From NCBI GenBank assembly GCA_902629125.1, contig CACOPQ010000001.1, positions 62,001 to 126,000 of the forward strand: a stretch of DNA of 64,000 bases, in the 5' to 3' direction. The translations under genes were made by a program, and so were the position numbers. Origin of the DNA: an uncultured Alphaproteobacteria bacterium. Its GTDB lineage: Bacteria; Pseudomonadota; Alphaproteobacteria; Thalassobaculales; Thalassobaculaceae. The notes beneath the pieces are model-generated. The model searched no databases. It had not been told where the DNA came from and saw nothing but the letters and a program-made list of their open reading frames with translations. Within the stretch, counting starts at the first letter, position 1; every line of letters begins with the position of its first letter. Shown here in pieces: positions 9,153 through 19,455 of this stretch.

Positions 9153-10390
9153 CCTAACTTCATTTTATCTATGCCAATAATTTTATTATATAGCCAATAA
9201 AGAATTAGGACTGCAACTAAGAGAATGGTTCCTAATGCAGCAGCTAAACCCCAATTAAGCGATGATTTCATGTGATACGCTATAAAATTACTTATGAGCT
9301 GCCCTGACCTTCCACCCACAAGCGCCGGAGTAATATAATAACCGATCGATAAAATAAAGACGAGAAGACAGCCGGCGCCAATTCCGGGCGTCGTTTGTGG
9401 CATATAAACTCTAACAAATGCTGTAAGTGGGCTGGCGCCCAACGATCTAGCCGCCCTCATATATGAAGGAGAGATGGTTTTCATGACTGAGTAAAGAGGC
9501 AAAATCATAAACGGCAGTAGTATCTGGGTCATGGCCACCAAAGTACCAGTTTGGTTGTATATCATCTGAATGCGGCCATCTTCAGAAATTATATTCAATG
9601 CGACTAGAATATCGTTAACAACACCATTCCTCTGGAGAAGAACAATCCAAGATGTGGTCCTGACAAGCAACGATGTCCAGAATGGTAATAGAACCATTAT
9701 TAGAAGAATATTACTTATTCGCAAAGGCAGCGTCGCCAACAGGAAAGATACCGGATATGCCAAAATAAGACAGAAAATTGTTACTAAAAAACTTACCCAG
9801 ATTGTCCTCAAAAAAATTTTTACATAAATACGTCTTTCCTCGGATTGCAGTCCTATTGTGTTATCCGCTTTCACTTTCAGGTCTAAAGCTGCAAGATACT
9901 GAACTCCTGTATATCTTTGACCTATACGCTTAAGGACTTTCCAAGTGACAACCTCGCCCCACCTTTTGTCGAACTGAATTAATGCCTTTTTATAATCATT
10001 GCCTTTATATTTCCTCACTTTCCTAACAGTCTTATTTATCATGCTCCGCATGCCGCTTGCCTCAAAATTAAGTCGAGCAGCGATCTTGCCAACCTTGCTA
10101 TTTTCTCTAGCTATTAATAATTCCTTTGCAACAAGCAAAAACGTTTCGGGGTCTGGTAAATTAGTTCCGTCCCATTTTTGAAGTTTTTCAATTGTTAGTG
10201 GTAGGTTTTTAGCCAGAACAGGATTATCCACGCTCCGGAAAAGCATCTCGAATATCGGAAAAACGAAGGATACCAGTACAAAGAGTAAAAGTGGGGCTAC
10301 AAGAAGGAAAGCTTTTACACGCCGCCCTTTTTCAGCCTTGCGCAGACTATCTTTTAGTGGGATGCCGTCCGCAGTGAGAATACTTGTCAA
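9149..10390 (-). CDS. ABC importer permease, PotB type, with large periplasmic insert
   Basis: At 413 residues it is about 120-130 longer than E. coli PotB. After the first helix (about 27-50) there is a hydrophilic segment at about 52-190, rich in Lys/Arg and helix-forming, before the remaining five helices. The EAA loop GASPLTAFVRVYMPQTTPG is intact. The insert must be periplasmic and could contact the binding protein. The start is TTG 10390 with GAGG eight bases upstream. The gene overlaps the PotC-type gene by four bases, so the two are translationally coupled. Confidence 0.86.
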   Translation of the reverse strand: MTSILTADGIPLKDSLRKAEKGRRVKAFLLVAPLLLFVLVSFVFPIFEMLFRSVDNPVLAKNLPLTIEKLQKWDGTNLPDPETFLLVAKELLIARENSKVGKIAARLNFEASGMRSMINKTVRKVRKYKGNDYKKALIQFDKRWGEVVTWKVLKRIGQRYTGVQYLAALDLKVKADNTIGLQSEERRIYVKIFLRTIWVSFLVTIFCLILAYPVSFLLATLPLRISNILLIMVLLPFWTSLLVRTTSWIVLLQRNGVVNDILVALNIISEDGRIQMIYNQTGTLVAMTQILLPFMILPLYSVMKTISPSYMRAARSLGASPLTAFVRVYMPQTTPGIGAGCLLVFILSIGYYITPALVGGRSGQLISNFIAYHMKSSLNWGLAAALGTILLVAVLILYWLYNKIIGIDKMKLG

Positions 10391-10472
10391 GAGGACTACC
10401 TCACTAGCAATTAATTTTTGTTCAATATATTGAATTAAAGGTAGGCCTTATGGACCCACCTTTATCTATGAA

Positions 10473-11561
10473 TTATTTTGCCAACCAAGCGTTGAACCTC
10501 TCGTTTAGTTCGTCACCATTGTCGGACCAAAACTCTGCGTTTTCTAAAACTGCAGTCTTAAAATTATTTGGCGCCGTGGGCATATGCGGCATCATTTTAA
10601 TTCCAGCTGTTGCATGGGTTGAAATCAGTTTAATAGAGGACTTTCGTGTAGGCCCATACGAAATCCACCTGGCCTGATTAGCAAGTTGTTCAGACGCAGT
10701 CGAAAACTGAACATACCGAAGTGCCTCTTTTAATCTAGGAGTTCCTTTAATAATCGCATAAAGGTCAAAAGAAAACAGTTGTCGATCCCACACAATCTCA
10801 AAATTCTTCTTCTCTGTCACCGCCGCATTGAAAATACGTCCATTATAGGCTGACGTCATAACAACCTCGCCATCAGCAAGCATTTGAGGAGGCTGAGCAC
10901 CGGCTTCCCACCAAAGCACATCGTTTTTTATTGTATCTAGCTTTTTAAAGGCTCGGTCTTGACCTGCTTTAGTCGCTAATACTTTGTAGACATCCTTTCC
11001 ATCAACGCCATCTGCCATCAATGCCCATTCCAGATTTACCTTCGGCACCTTGCGCATTCCCCTCTTTCCGGGGAATTTTTTAACATCAAAAAAATCAGAT
11101 ATCGTTGTTGGTTTTTTTGATTTGTACTTGTCGGCATCGTAAGCATAGATAGTTGACCAAACGATGGTCCCAACTGCACATTCTTGCAAAGCACCAGGTA
11201 TAAAGTCTTTAGATGGCAGTGCTCCATTGACGCCATTTGGCAATGAACCAGCAGAAATTTTTTCAAACAATCCATCATCACAACCGCGCGCCGCATCTGA
11301 GACTTCTAGGTCTACCACATCCCATGTAATTTTTCCCGCTTCGACTTGAGCGCGAACTTCTGCCAACCCACCATTATAGTCTTCGGATTGAATCTTAGTG
11401 CCATACTTAGCCGTGTAAGGCTTATGGTATGCCTCAATTTGACTTTTGGTATAAGCACCACCCCATGAGACAACCGTTAGGGCGTCCCCTGCATACGCAG
11501 AACCGACACCGAAGGCTAAACCGCCTGCTAGCACTGCGCTCTTTATTATTGGGAGTTTCAT
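10473..11561 (-). CDS. Periplasmic polyamine-type substrate-binding protein
   Basis: The 362-residue precursor has a Sec signal peptide ending AYA-GDA (cleavage near residue 24). TVVSWGGAYTKSQIEAYHKPY follows, typical of the PotD/PotF class. EAGKITWDVVDLEVSDAARGC and later blocks also fit this extracellular-binding family (PF13416). It captures the solute for the two permeases. Polyamines are the likeliest ligand, but the family also binds other amines and opines, and the sequence does not decide. ATG 11561 has AAGGAG seven bases upstream, the best ribosome-binding site of the operon, as expected for the most abundant component. Confidence 0.87.
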   Translation of the reverse strand: MKLPIIKSAVLAGGLAFGVGSAYAGDALTVVSWGGAYTKSQIEAYHKPYTAKYGTKIQSEDYNGGLAEVRAQVEAGKITWDVVDLEVSDAARGCDDGLFEKISAGSLPNGVNGALPSKDFIPGALQECAVGTIVWSTIYAYDADKYKSKKPTTISDFFDVKKFPGKRGMRKVPKVNLEWALMADGVDGKDVYKVLATKAGQDRAFKKLDTIKNDVLWWEAGAQPPQMLADGEVVMTSAYNGRIFNAAVTEKKNFEIVWDRQLFSFDLYAIIKGTPRLKEALRYVQFSTASEQLANQARWISYGPTRKSSIKLISTHATAGIKMMPHMPTAPNNFKTAVLENAEFWSDNGDELNERFNAWLAK

Positions 11562-11692
11562 TTTTATTCTCCTTATTTAGTCACCGATGCGTTCGGTAGT
11601 TGGTTAATCACGCCGTTTCAAAGTTTATTGCGAATATTCTTTAGAAATTAGCGAAGAGGTGTTTTCAAAGCCGGTTATGGATGAGGTTGTCT

Positions 11693-12784
11693 CTACACAG
11701 CATTAAGAGCTCTACAATCTGTTACCAGCCATCCAATCGTGACAACGTCCCCCTTATCCAGCGAGTTATTTGTATGGTCATTAGGGATCTTAACGATAAA
11801 ATCATCGTTTTTGCAAATACTCATTCTATATCTGACGTGGTCGCCCAGATATATTAACTCTAAAACTTCCGCCTCAAAAATGTTCATATCGATTCCAGCT
11901 TTCGGATTAATAATTATCCTCTCTGGGCGCAATGACAGGGTGACACTGCTGTCTTTCGATTGTTCATGAACGTTAGTTGCAAATATTAAGTTGTCTTCTA
12001 CCACAACTATGCAGTTCGAACCTTTGATCTCTTTTATCGTTCCTTGCAAGCGATTATTCTCACCAATAAACTCAGCAACAAAAGCATTTTCCGGTTTCTC
12101 GTATAGTTCATTTGGAGGAGCTAGCTGCTGAATTATCCCGTCATTAAAAACTGCTATACGATCTGACATTGTTAAGGCTTCGGTTTGGTCATGTGTTACA
12201 TAAACAACTGTCATTCCTAAATTTTCATGAATATGTTTAATCTCATATTGCATTTGCTCCCTTAAATTTTTATCCAACGCCCCCAAAGGTTCGTCCATTA
12301 GGACTAAATCTGGCTCAAACACTAATGCTCTCGCTAAAGCCACTCTCTGTTGCTGCCCACCGGATAACTGCGCAGGTCGTCTAGACCCAAACTGTATCAA
12401 CTCGACCATCTCTAATACTTTTTCAACTTTCGTTTTGACGGCTTTGGCATTGAACTTTCTTACTTCTAAGGGAAAAGCAAGGTTCTCATAGACTGACATA
12501 TGTGGGAACAAAGCATAATTTTGAAAGACCATACCAATACCACGTTTATGAGGCGGCACATTATTCAATTCTACTCCCCCCAACATAACTTTGCCATGCG
12601 TCGGAGTCTCAAACCCCGCTAACATCATTAGACAAGTTGTTTTCCCCGACCCTGACGGTCCAAGAAGTGTTAAAAACTCGCCTTTTTGAATTTTTAGGTT
12701 GAGGTTCTTGATTACTAACTCAGTCCCATCATAGGTTTTTTGCACATCTATAAATTCTACTAGCGTCTGATGGCTCATATTCAT
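11693..12784 (-). CDS. ABC importer ATP-binding protein, PotA type
   Basis: The ATPase of the importer has Walker A GPSGSGKT at 42-49, signature LSGGQQQR at 140-147 and Walker B VLMDE at 161-165. A C-terminal TOBE-type regulatory domain (about 285-360) follows. With 363 residues it is the usual PotA length. It is first in the four-gene leftward operon (ATPase, binding protein, two permeases). ATG 12784 has no spaced ribosome-binding site; ATG 12778, two codons later, has AAAGG at six bases and may be the true start. Confidence 0.88.
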   Translation of the reverse strand: MNMSHQTLVEFIDVQKTYDGTELVIKNLNLKIQKGEFLTLLGPSGSGKTTCLMMLAGFETPTHGKVMLGGVELNNVPPHKRGIGMVFQNYALFPHMSVYENLAFPLEVRKFNAKAVKTKVEKVLEMVELIQFGSRRPAQLSGGQQQRVALARALVFEPDLVLMDEPLGALDKNLREQMQYEIKHIHENLGMTVVYVTHDQTEALTMSDRIAVFNDGIIQQLAPPNELYEKPENAFVAEFIGENNRLQGTIKEIKGSNCIVVVEDNLIFATNVHEQSKDSSVTLSLRPERIIINPKAGIDMNIFEAEVLELIYLGDHVRYRMSICKNDDFIVKIPNDHTNNSLDKGDVVTIGWLVTDCRALNAV

Positions 12785-13270
12785 ACCTTTGAGGTCCTAG
12801 TCCTGAAACAAACAAGTACTCACCGAAAATCACCTGGCAAACTAAGCAAGCCATTGGCTAGTGTAAAGCTCAGTTAAACGCATTCAAGCGTATTTTAACT
12901 TTTTTTATTTTCTTTGATCTCCTAAAATGTCTAGTTTAACCTGAAAGTAATTCAGTCTGACCTAATAATTGTTTTGCAATGGAGAAGCTGGTGAAACGTC
13001 AGACGCGTGCAGCAATAATCAGATGTGGCAAATTTTTAATGACTACATTTCGCCAATCACTTATCTATGCTGTATAAAGTCATTTGTATAAGAAAGCTTG
13101 CTCTTTGGACAGGATAGGCCCGGTGTGCACCTATTTCAAAAAAATATAAATGAAAAGTTGTGCGTCTTTAAGATTTATACCTTCAGTACTTTATTGTAGA
13201 GTTACTTTAGCTTTTAAATGATAAACTTTAAAAATTAATCTCGTTCATCCTTGGAAAGTGGGAATTTTAT
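12785..13270. other. 486-base intergenic region between divergent importer and fabI
   Basis: The region separates the leftward pot-like operon from rightward fabI, so it must carry promoters for both. It is AT-rich, with a poly-T tract at 12900-12910. I found no convincing -35/-10 pair, riboswitch or RNA gene. A 32-codon frame at 12979-13077 has no ribosome-binding site and was not called. Confidence 0.5.
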
Positions 13271-14083
13271 ATGAATAGTTCATTAGGAGTTATGTCCGGA
13301 AAACGTGGACTTATCATGGGCGTGGCCAACGAACGGTCTATAGCATGGGGGATAGCCAAAATGGCGGCGGACCATGGGGCTGAACTGGCGTTCACATACC
13401 AGGGCGAGGCTCTTCTAAAAAGATTGTCACCACTTGCACAATCAGTTAATTCAGAGATGGTAATGCAATGCGATGTCACTGATGAACATAGCTTAGAAAC
13501 AGTCTTCAATAAAATTAGAGAAGATTGGGGAAAGATTGACTTTGTGGTTCATGCAATAGCGTATTCAGATAAGGATGAATTGAAAGGGGAGTACATCAAT
13601 ACTACCCGAGAGAACTTTCTACGCACACTTGACATCTCTTGTTTTTCCTTCACTTCAGTCGCAAAGTACTCCGCTGAGCTTATGCCAAACGGAGGCAGCC
13701 TTTTGACACTAAGTTATTACGGTGCAGAGCGTGTTATGCCACATTATAACGTCATGGGAGTAGCTAAAGCAGCTTTAGAATCCAGTGTGCGTTATCTAGC
13801 GGTGGACCTCGGGGATCAAAAAATAAGGGTGAACGGACTTTCAGCTGGCCCCATGAAAACTTTAGCCGCATCAGGAATAGGCGACTTTAGATACATTTTA
13901 AAATGGAACGAATATAACTCACCATTGAAGCGGAACGTTACTCTTGAAGACGTTGGTGGTGCAGCAATGTACCTGTTAAGTGATTTATCAAGCGGCGTAT
14001 CTGGTGAGATACATCATGTAGATTGCGGATACAATATCGTAGGCATGAAAGCTGTCGATGCTCCAGATATCTCTGTAGTTTGA
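13271..14083 (+). CDS. fabI: Enoyl-[acyl-carrier-protein] reductase (NADH)
   Basis: It reduces trans-2-enoyl-ACP in the last step of each fatty acid elongation cycle. The FabI signature is complete. GVANERSIAWGIAK binds NADH, and LSYYGAERVMPHYNVMGVAKAALE places Tyr149, Tyr159 and Lys166 at the positions of E. coli Tyr146, Tyr156 and Lys163. At 270 residues it is the normal length. An in-frame ATG at 13292 lies only two bases after AGGAG, too close, so ATG 13271 is preferred. It is followed after 19 bases by aroC, an arrangement common in alphaproteobacteria. Confidence 0.95.
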   Translation: MNSSLGVMSGKRGLIMGVANERSIAWGIAKMAADHGAELAFTYQGEALLKRLSPLAQSVNSEMVMQCDVTDEHSLETVFNKIREDWGKIDFVVHAIAYSDKDELKGEYINTTRENFLRTLDISCFSFTSVAKYSAELMPNGGSLLTLSYYGAERVMPHYNVMGVAKAALESSVRYLAVDLGDQKIRVNGLSAGPMKTLAASGIGDFRYILKWNEYNSPLKRNVTLEDVGGAAMYLLSDLSSGVSGEIHHVDCGYNIVGMKAVDAPDISVV

Positions 14084-14102
14084 ACAATAGTTTGGTTTAA
14101 AT

Positions 14103-15194
14103 ATGGCTAGTAATACCTTCGGTAACATTCTTCAGTTTAACACTTGGGGTGAAAGCCATGGAGTTGCCATTGGGGGTACTGTCGATGGTGTTCCGCCCTT
14201 AATACCGCTTGTTGAGGAGGATATTCAATATTACTTGGATAAGCGGAAACCGGGACAATCTCGTTTTACAACTCAACGGAAAGAACCAGATAAAATTAGA
14301 ATTTTGTCTGGTGTCTTTGAAAATAAAACCACAGGCACACCAATAAGCTTACTAATCCAAAATGAAGATCAAAGATCAAAGGATTATGGCGAAATAAAAG
14401 ATCAGTTTCGTCCTGGGCACGCGGATTTCACCTATCAAAAAAAATATGGTATCCGTGATTACAGAGGAGGTGGTAGATCTTCCGCACGAGAAACCGCTAT
14501 GCGTGTAGCAGCTGGCGCTATTGCTAGAAAAGTCTTAGACCTAAAAATTGAAAACAAAATATCTATCAAAGGCGCGCTAGTCCAAATCGGCCCTCACAAA
14601 ATAGATAGAAATAATTGGGATTGGGATCAGGTAGATAAAAATCCGTTTTGGTCACCAGATAAAAATATGGCTTCACACTGGGCGAACTTTTTAGACGAGG
14701 TTCGAAAAAAAGGTTCTTCAGCGGGAGCAGTCGTTGAAATTGTAATTACAGGCGTCCCCTCTGGACTAGGCGAACCAATATATGGAAAACTAGACAGTGA
14801 TCTTGCTAGCGCCATGATGTCTATAAACGCAGTGAAAGGCGTAGAAATTGGAGATGGCTTTAATTTAGTCTCAACGCCAGGCGAGTTAGCTTCTGATGAA
14901 ATTAGGATGCGGGACGGGCAACCTGACTTTTTATCTAATAAGGCCGGTGGAATTTTAGGCGGAATATCAACCGGTCAACCTATCATTGTAAGGTTCGCGA
15001 TAAAACCCACGAGTTCCATTCTTACACCTAGGCGTTCAATAGATAGATTTGACAATGAGGTAGAAGTCCGAACGAAGGGGCGGCATGATCCTTGTGTAGG
15101 CATACGAGCAGTACCCGTCGGTGAAGCAATGGCAGCATGCGTTATAGCTGATCACGTTCTGAGACATCAGGCGCAATGTTTTAAGAATCCCTGA
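14103..15194 (+). CDS. aroC: Chorismate synthase
   Basis: It converts 5-enolpyruvylshikimate 3-phosphate to chorismate with reduced FMN, the end of the shikimate pathway. The three family signatures are visible: GESHG near the N-terminus, the [14 protein letters not shown] block with [18 protein letters not shown], and the C-terminal [17 protein letters not shown]. It has 363 residues, full length. It lies 19 bases after fabI and is probably co-transcribed with it. Confidence 0.96.
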   Translation: MASNTFGNILQFNTWGESHGVAIGGTVDGVPPLIPLVEEDIQYYLDKRKPGQSRFTTQRKEPDKIRILSGVFENKTTGTPISLLIQNEDQRSKDYGEIKDQFRPGHADFTYQKKYGIRDYRGGGRSSARETAMRVAAGAIARKVLDLKIENKISIKGALVQIGPHKIDRNNWDWDQVDKNPFWSPDKNMASHWANFLDEVRKKGSSAGAVVEIVITGVPSGLGEPIYGKLDSDLASAMMSINAVKGVEIGDGFNLVSTPGELASDEIRMRDGQPDFLSNKAGGILGGISTGQPIIVRFAIKPTSSILTPRRSIDRFDNEVEVRTKGRHDPCVGIRAVPVGEAMAACVIADHVLRHQAQCFKNP

Positions 15195-15267
15195 CCTTAG
15201 AGAAACGGAGCGTTAGCCAAAATATGTTCTTTCTTTTGGTCGACTAGAAAAATAGAAGGAAATAAAG

Positions 15268-15777
15268 ATGAGTGGTTCATTTACCTTACGTTTATTCTTC
15301 TCTTTGCTTCTATCATCGCTGCTTGCCTATTATCCTTCTACAAACTACGCGTTATCTCAAGAGAAAGAGGAAAAAGAGGAAGAAGAACTGGATGATTTGG
15401 CAAAAGAGCGATTAGAAAAAGAAAAGGAGCAAAAAAAACGCGACAAGCAATTTAATGAAGAAAAGCTATATAAGTTTATGGTGGGAAGAGATGTTCTCAC
15501 GCTTCCGCTGTTTTATATTTCACTCTACGTTAAAGGAAAATTGGTAGAGGGGAAACTGCGCGTAGCTATTCAAACAAAAAGTCCCGCGGCAAGAAGGTCA
15601 TTAAATCCAGAAAAAATGGCCATCAAAGGAATAATTTATCCACTAGCCGTAAGAATGTGGGAAAAAGGCCGCCCAACTTCAGAGGACATACGAAACTTTA
15701 AGATTGATGCAAAAGCGCAATTGAAAATCCGCTACGAAGAACTGGTCAAGGAAGTCTACATCGAGTCAATTTTATGA
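15268..15777 (+). CDS. Exported acidic coiled-coil protein with FliL-like C-terminus
   Basis: I do not recognise a named family. Residues 1-30 form a signal peptide or signal anchor (LFFSLLLSSLLAYY). Residues 31-65 are an extreme Glu/Lys coiled coil. The C-terminal 100 residues begin with a short strand (FYISLYVKG) and end in a helix plus LVKEVYIESIL. The order of elements resembles the periplasmic core of FliL-type proteins, whose ends read roughly 'VYFTEFVVQ'. That is resemblance by eye only. No flagellar gene is nearby. The gene follows aroC by 73 bases. Confidence 0.55.
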   Translation: MSGSFTLRLFFSLLLSSLLAYYPSTNYALSQEKEEKEEEELDDLAKERLEKEKEQKKRDKQFNEEKLYKFMVGRDVLTLPLFYISLYVKGKLVEGKLRVAIQTKSPAARRSLNPEKMAIKGIIYPLAVRMWEKGRPTSEDIRNFKIDAKAQLKIRYEELVKEVYIESIL

Positions 15778-15794
15778 CTTTAAAGAAATAATCT

Positions 15795-16538
15795 CTATAG
15801 TTTCTCCGCCAGCAGAAAAAACTCTTTATTTCCTTCCCGCCCTGGTAACGAAGACTGAATACTCCCTTTGAATTTCCAATCTTTCAAATTCAAAAACCAA
15901 TTTTCCATTTGTTTTAATAATTTTATCTGCAAATCAACATCGGTTATTACTCCTGTTTTTTTTAATTTTCCCGGTCCAATCTCAAATTGTGGCTTAAAAA
16001 GACATAATAAATTTCCACCAGTTTTTGAAAGCGCCATGCAAGGAGGCAGTATTTTTTTAACAGAGATAAAACTGACGTCACAGACTATTAGGTCTACAGG
16101 ATCTATTATTATTCGATTATTCAGTGATCTAGCGTCGGTGTTCTCAAGATTAACGACCCGCGGATCCGATTTTACTTCGTCAGCTAACTGAAACCTCCCA
16201 ACATCAACCGCATAAACTTTCTGAACGCCCCCCCGAAGTAAAACATCAGTAAATCCTCCTGTTGAAGCTCCAATATCCAAGCAAATTTTATTTTTTAACT
16301 TTATAGTAAAGTGTTCGATAGCTCCAATCAGTTTGAAGCCACCCCTCGAAACCCATTCCTTTGACAAGTCGATCACTTTTAGTTCTGATGTTCTCGAAAC
16401 TACCTTGCTTGCTTTTTTAGCAACTTCTTGGTCACAAATTACTTGCCCCTTAATGATCAAGTCCTTCGCATGCGTCCTCGATCTTACTAGACCGTTTAAC
16501 ACTAAAAGTTGATCAAGCCTTACTTTATCTTCATCCAT
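15795..16538 (-). CDS. tlyA: TlyA-family rRNA methyltransferase
   Basis: An S4 RNA-binding domain (about residues 5-65, RLDQLLVLNGLVRSRTHAKD) is fused to an FtsJ/RrmJ-type SAM methyltransferase. The latter has DIGASTGGFTDVLL as the SAM-binding loop and DLIVCDVSFISVKKILPP. TlyA proteins 2'-O-methylate cytidines in 16S/23S rRNA. ATG 16538 gives 247 residues; a TTG start at 16559 would add seven without a better ribosome-binding site. It is the last gene of the leftward HDAC-xseB-ispA-dxs-tlyA run, 71 bases after dxs. Confidence 0.88.
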   Translation of the reverse strand: MDEDKVRLDQLLVLNGLVRSRTHAKDLIIKGQVICDQEVAKKASKVVSRTSELKVIDLSKEWVSRGGFKLIGAIEHFTIKLKNKICLDIGASTGGFTDVLLRGGVQKVYAVDVGRFQLADEVKSDPRVVNLENTDARSLNNRIIIDPVDLIVCDVSFISVKKILPPCMALSKTGGNLLCLFKPQFEIGPGKLKKTGVITDVDLQIKLLKQMENWFLNLKDWKFKGSIQSSLPGREGNKEFFLLAEKL

Positions 16539-16609
16539 GATGGACAGATCCGTCAACAACTCAAACTTTTCTTATCAAATATGATTGGAGATTATTTCGA
16601 CACTCTTTT

Positions 16610-18538
16610 TCAAGCCGAAGCTGAGCCACTCAGTTCACTATTATCAAGAGTTTTAACAACAATATCTACTATACTCGCCGAATCTAATTGAGCAATTTTA
16701 TATTGCTCATCCGAGGACGCATGATCAATAAATAAATCTGGCAGTGTCATCGGACGAATTTTTAAACCACCATCCAATAAACCCTCAAGTGCGAGAAAAT
16801 GCAAAACCTGACTAGAGAAACCGCCGACAGACCCCTCTTCAAGAATTATTAAAAGTTCATGCTCTTGAGCCATCTGCTTTACAAGCTCAATATCAAGTGG
16901 TTTCGCAAACCGTGCATCTGCGACCGTAGTACTCAAACCAAGAACTGCTAATTGCTCCGCGGCCAATAGACAATCTTTCAACCGCGAGCCTAATGAGAGT
17001 ATGGCAACAGTAGAACCTCGACGAAGCACCCGGCCCTTACCAATCGGTAAAGGTGTACCATGTTCTGGAAGCTCTACTCCCACACCCTCGCCTCTAGGAT
17101 ATCTGATAGCAGAGGGGGCGTCGTTTATATCTCTTGCAGTGGCTATCATATGCACTAATTCCGCCTCATCTGCAGCGGCCATGATAATAAAACCAGGTAG
17201 ACAACAGAGATAAGCTAAATCAAAGGCCCCTGCATGCGTCGCACCATCAGCGCCCACTAAACCTGCTCTGTCAATTGCAAAACGAACAGGCAGCCCCTGG
17301 ATTGCAACATCATGAACCACTTGGTCGTAAGCTCTTTGCAGAAAAGTAGAATAAATCGCTACGAAAGGCTTTAGACCTTCGGTTGCTAGGCCCGCTGCAA
17401 ATGTTACAGCATGCTGTTCGGCGATACCAACGTCGAAGCTCCTCTGTGGGAATTGTCGTGCAAATTTATCAATACCTGTACCAGACGGCATGGCTGCAGT
17501 AACGGCAACGATTCTCTCATCTTGCTCTGCCTCTCTTATAAGCGATTTAGAAAAAACTTCTGTGTAAGATGGGGCGTTAGCTTTGGTTTTTGATTGGGCT
17601 CCCGTAACCAGATCAAACTTCTGTACAGCGTGATATTTCTCTAATGACTTTTCAGAAAAAGGATGACCGCGCCCTTTTTCTGTCACGACATGCAGCAACA
17701 CTGGTTTGTCCTGTTTAGCATTTTTAATATTTTGCAATACTGGCAACAAGTGTTCTAGATTATGTCCGTCAACAGGTCCCACGTAATAGAACCCTAATTC
17801 CTCAAAAAGTGTTCCACCGGTGACCAATCCTCGTGCGTATTCCTCTGCTCTTTTGGCTGTCCGCTCTAGCTGTTTTGGTAGATGAGAGGCGAACTGCTTA
17901 GCTAAGTCTCTTAAGCTCCTGTAAGACGTGGAACTAATCAGCCTGGATAGATAGGAGCTCATCGCACCCACAGCTGGAGCTATAGACATATCATTATCAT
18001 TCAAAACAACTAAAAGTTTTGAGTTCCCTGCACCAGCGTTGTTCATAGCCTCGTAAGCCATACCCGCACTCATAGCCCCGTCCCCAATCACTGCAATGAC
18101 ATGGTTTTTTTCAGACTTTAAATCTCTGGCAACGGCCATTCCTAGCCCGGCAGATATAGAGGTCGAGCTATGCGCAGCTCCGAAAGGGTCATATTCGCTT
18201 TCCGCTCTCTTTGTAAATCCAGACAGCCCCCCAGCTTGCCGAAGTGTTTTTATTCTATCTCTACGGCCGGTTATTATCTTGTGCGGATAGGCTTGGTGAC
18301 CAACATCCCATATTATTTTATCATAGGGGGTTTGATAGACGTAATGTAGAGCAATTGTTAGCTCCACAACCCCCAGTCCAGCCCCTAAGTGACCACCAGT
18401 CACAGAGACTGCATTAATGACCTCCTGGCGCAACTCTTGTGCTAATGCTGTTAAGGTTTCGGGCTTGAGTTCCCTTAAATCTTTAGGAGTATTAACCAGA
18501 TCCAATGTAGGTGTATTGCCGTTCGACATAACGTTCAA
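16610..18538 (-). CDS. dxs: 1-Deoxy-D-xylulose-5-phosphate synthase
   Basis: This ThDP enzyme condenses pyruvate and glyceraldehyde 3-phosphate, the first step of the MEP isoprenoid pathway. The ThDP site [16 protein letters not shown] is at 152-167, His50 and His81 ([10 protein letters not shown]) are in place, and the catalytic glutamate lies in [10 protein letters not shown] (about 373). At 642 residues it is full length. It starts three bases after the stop of ispA, so the two are tightly coupled, supplying the substrate pathway and prenyl chain synthase together. Confidence 0.96.
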   Translation of the reverse strand: MNVMSNGNTPTLDLVNTPKDLRELKPETLTALAQELRQEVINAVSVTGGHLGAGLGVVELTIALHYVYQTPYDKIIWDVGHQAYPHKIITGRRDRIKTLRQAGGLSGFTKRAESEYDPFGAAHSSTSISAGLGMAVARDLKSEKNHVIAVIGDGAMSAGMAYEAMNNAGAGNSKLLVVLNDNDMSIAPAVGAMSSYLSRLISSTSYRSLRDLAKQFASHLPKQLERTAKRAEEYARGLVTGGTLFEELGFYYVGPVDGHNLEHLLPVLQNIKNAKQDKPVLLHVVTEKGRGHPFSEKSLEKYHAVQKFDLVTGAQSKTKANAPSYTEVFSKSLIREAEQDERIVAVTAAMPSGTGIDKFARQFPQRSFDVGIAEQHAVTFAAGLATEGLKPFVAIYSTFLQRAYDQVVHDVAIQGLPVRFAIDRAGLVGADGATHAGAFDLAYLCCLPGFIIMAAADEAELVHMIATARDINDAPSAIRYPRGEGVGVELPEHGTPLPIGKGRVLRRGSTVAILSLGSRLKDCLLAAEQLAVLGLSTTVADARFAKPLDIELVKQMAQEHELLIILEEGSVGGFSSQVLHFLALEGLLDGGLKIRPMTLPDLFIDHASSDEQYKIAQLDSASIVDIVVKTLDNSELSGSASA

Positions 18539-18541
18539 ACT

Positions 18542-19426
18542 TTACCTTTGTCTTTCCAAAACAAATTGGGCTAGGGCCCTGAGGTAATCCGCTTCTCTAC
18601 CCCATAGTTTTAATGCTTCAATAGATTCGTTTACCAGCAATACCGCCTTATGCCTTGCCTCTTCAACCCCTAATTTTGCTACAAGTGTAGCTTTTTCTAC
18701 TTTAGCATCCTGCCCACCTGGCTTTCCTATCGTATCTATATTGCCTTCAACATCTAATAAATCATCTACTATTTGAAAAGCTATACCGAAGCCATAAGCA
18801 TATTTTTTGAGTGCATCGAGTTGTAACTTGCTAGCACCGCCGAGTATACCACCGGAGATCATGCAAAACGCAAAAATTTCACCTGTTTTAAGACTCTGCA
18901 TTTGAACTATTTCGTCGAGGCACAACGTCTTTCCCTCTGCCAGTAAATCTATCATTTGCCCTGCAACCATCCCCTGATGTCCAGCAGATTTCGCCAGAAA
19001 GTTCACAAGTTGACATCTTACAAAGCTGTCCTCTGCCGTCAAAGGGTCAGACAAAATTTCAAAAGCCAAAGTTAGTAAAGCATCACCAGCTAAAATTGCC
19101 GTTGCCTCATTGAAACGCTTATGACAACTTTTTTTCCCCCTTCGAAAATCACTATCGTCCATTGCAGGTAAGTCGTCGTGAATTAATGAGTAGCTGTGTA
19201 AAAACTCTACAGCTGAGCCCACCCGGCGGGCACATTCCTCTTTTACCCCAAACAACTTGGAAGACTGAAGCACCATAAATGGTCGTATTTTTTTCCCCTC
19301 ACCAAGTGAACTGTATTTCATGGCATCAAGTAGAATGGCTTCAGCGCCCAATGCCCCTGGCAACAGATCCTCCATAGTTCTATTTATCTTAATCGCACAA
19401 TCTGCAAGTGCATTGCTTAAAGTCAT
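18542..19426 (-). CDS. ispA: Short-chain polyprenyl diphosphate synthase (farnesyl/geranyl type)
   Basis: It condenses isopentenyl diphosphate with allylic diphosphates. The first Asp-rich motif is DDLPAMDD (84-91) and the second is DDLLDVEG (about 223). KKIRPF and SLIHDD are typical, and the length of 294 residues fits IspA. Chain-length residues before the first motif (EFLHSYSLIHDD) suggest a C15 product. It lies between xseB and dxs in the same order as in E. coli and many alphaproteobacteria. Confidence 0.92.
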   Translation of the reverse strand: MTLSNALADCAIKINRTMEDLLPGALGAEAILLDAMKYSSLGEGKKIRPFMVLQSSKLFGVKEECARRVGSAVEFLHSYSLIHDDLPAMDDSDFRRGKKSCHKRFNEATAILAGDALLTLAFEILSDPLTAEDSFVRCQLVNFLAKSAGHQGMVAGQMIDLLAEGKTLCLDEIVQMQSLKTGEIFAFCMISGGILGGASKLQLDALKKYAYGFGIAFQIVDDLLDVEGNIDTIGKPGGQDAKVEKATLVAKLGVEEARHKAVLLVNESIEALKLWGREADYLRALAQFVLERQR

Positions 19427-19455
19427 AAAAATCCTAATCTATTTCTGAGACATTC

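Noticed and set aside
12979-13077. A 32-codon frame in the intergenic region before fabI
   Set aside because: No ribosome-binding site, basic random-looking peptide, no recognisable domain.
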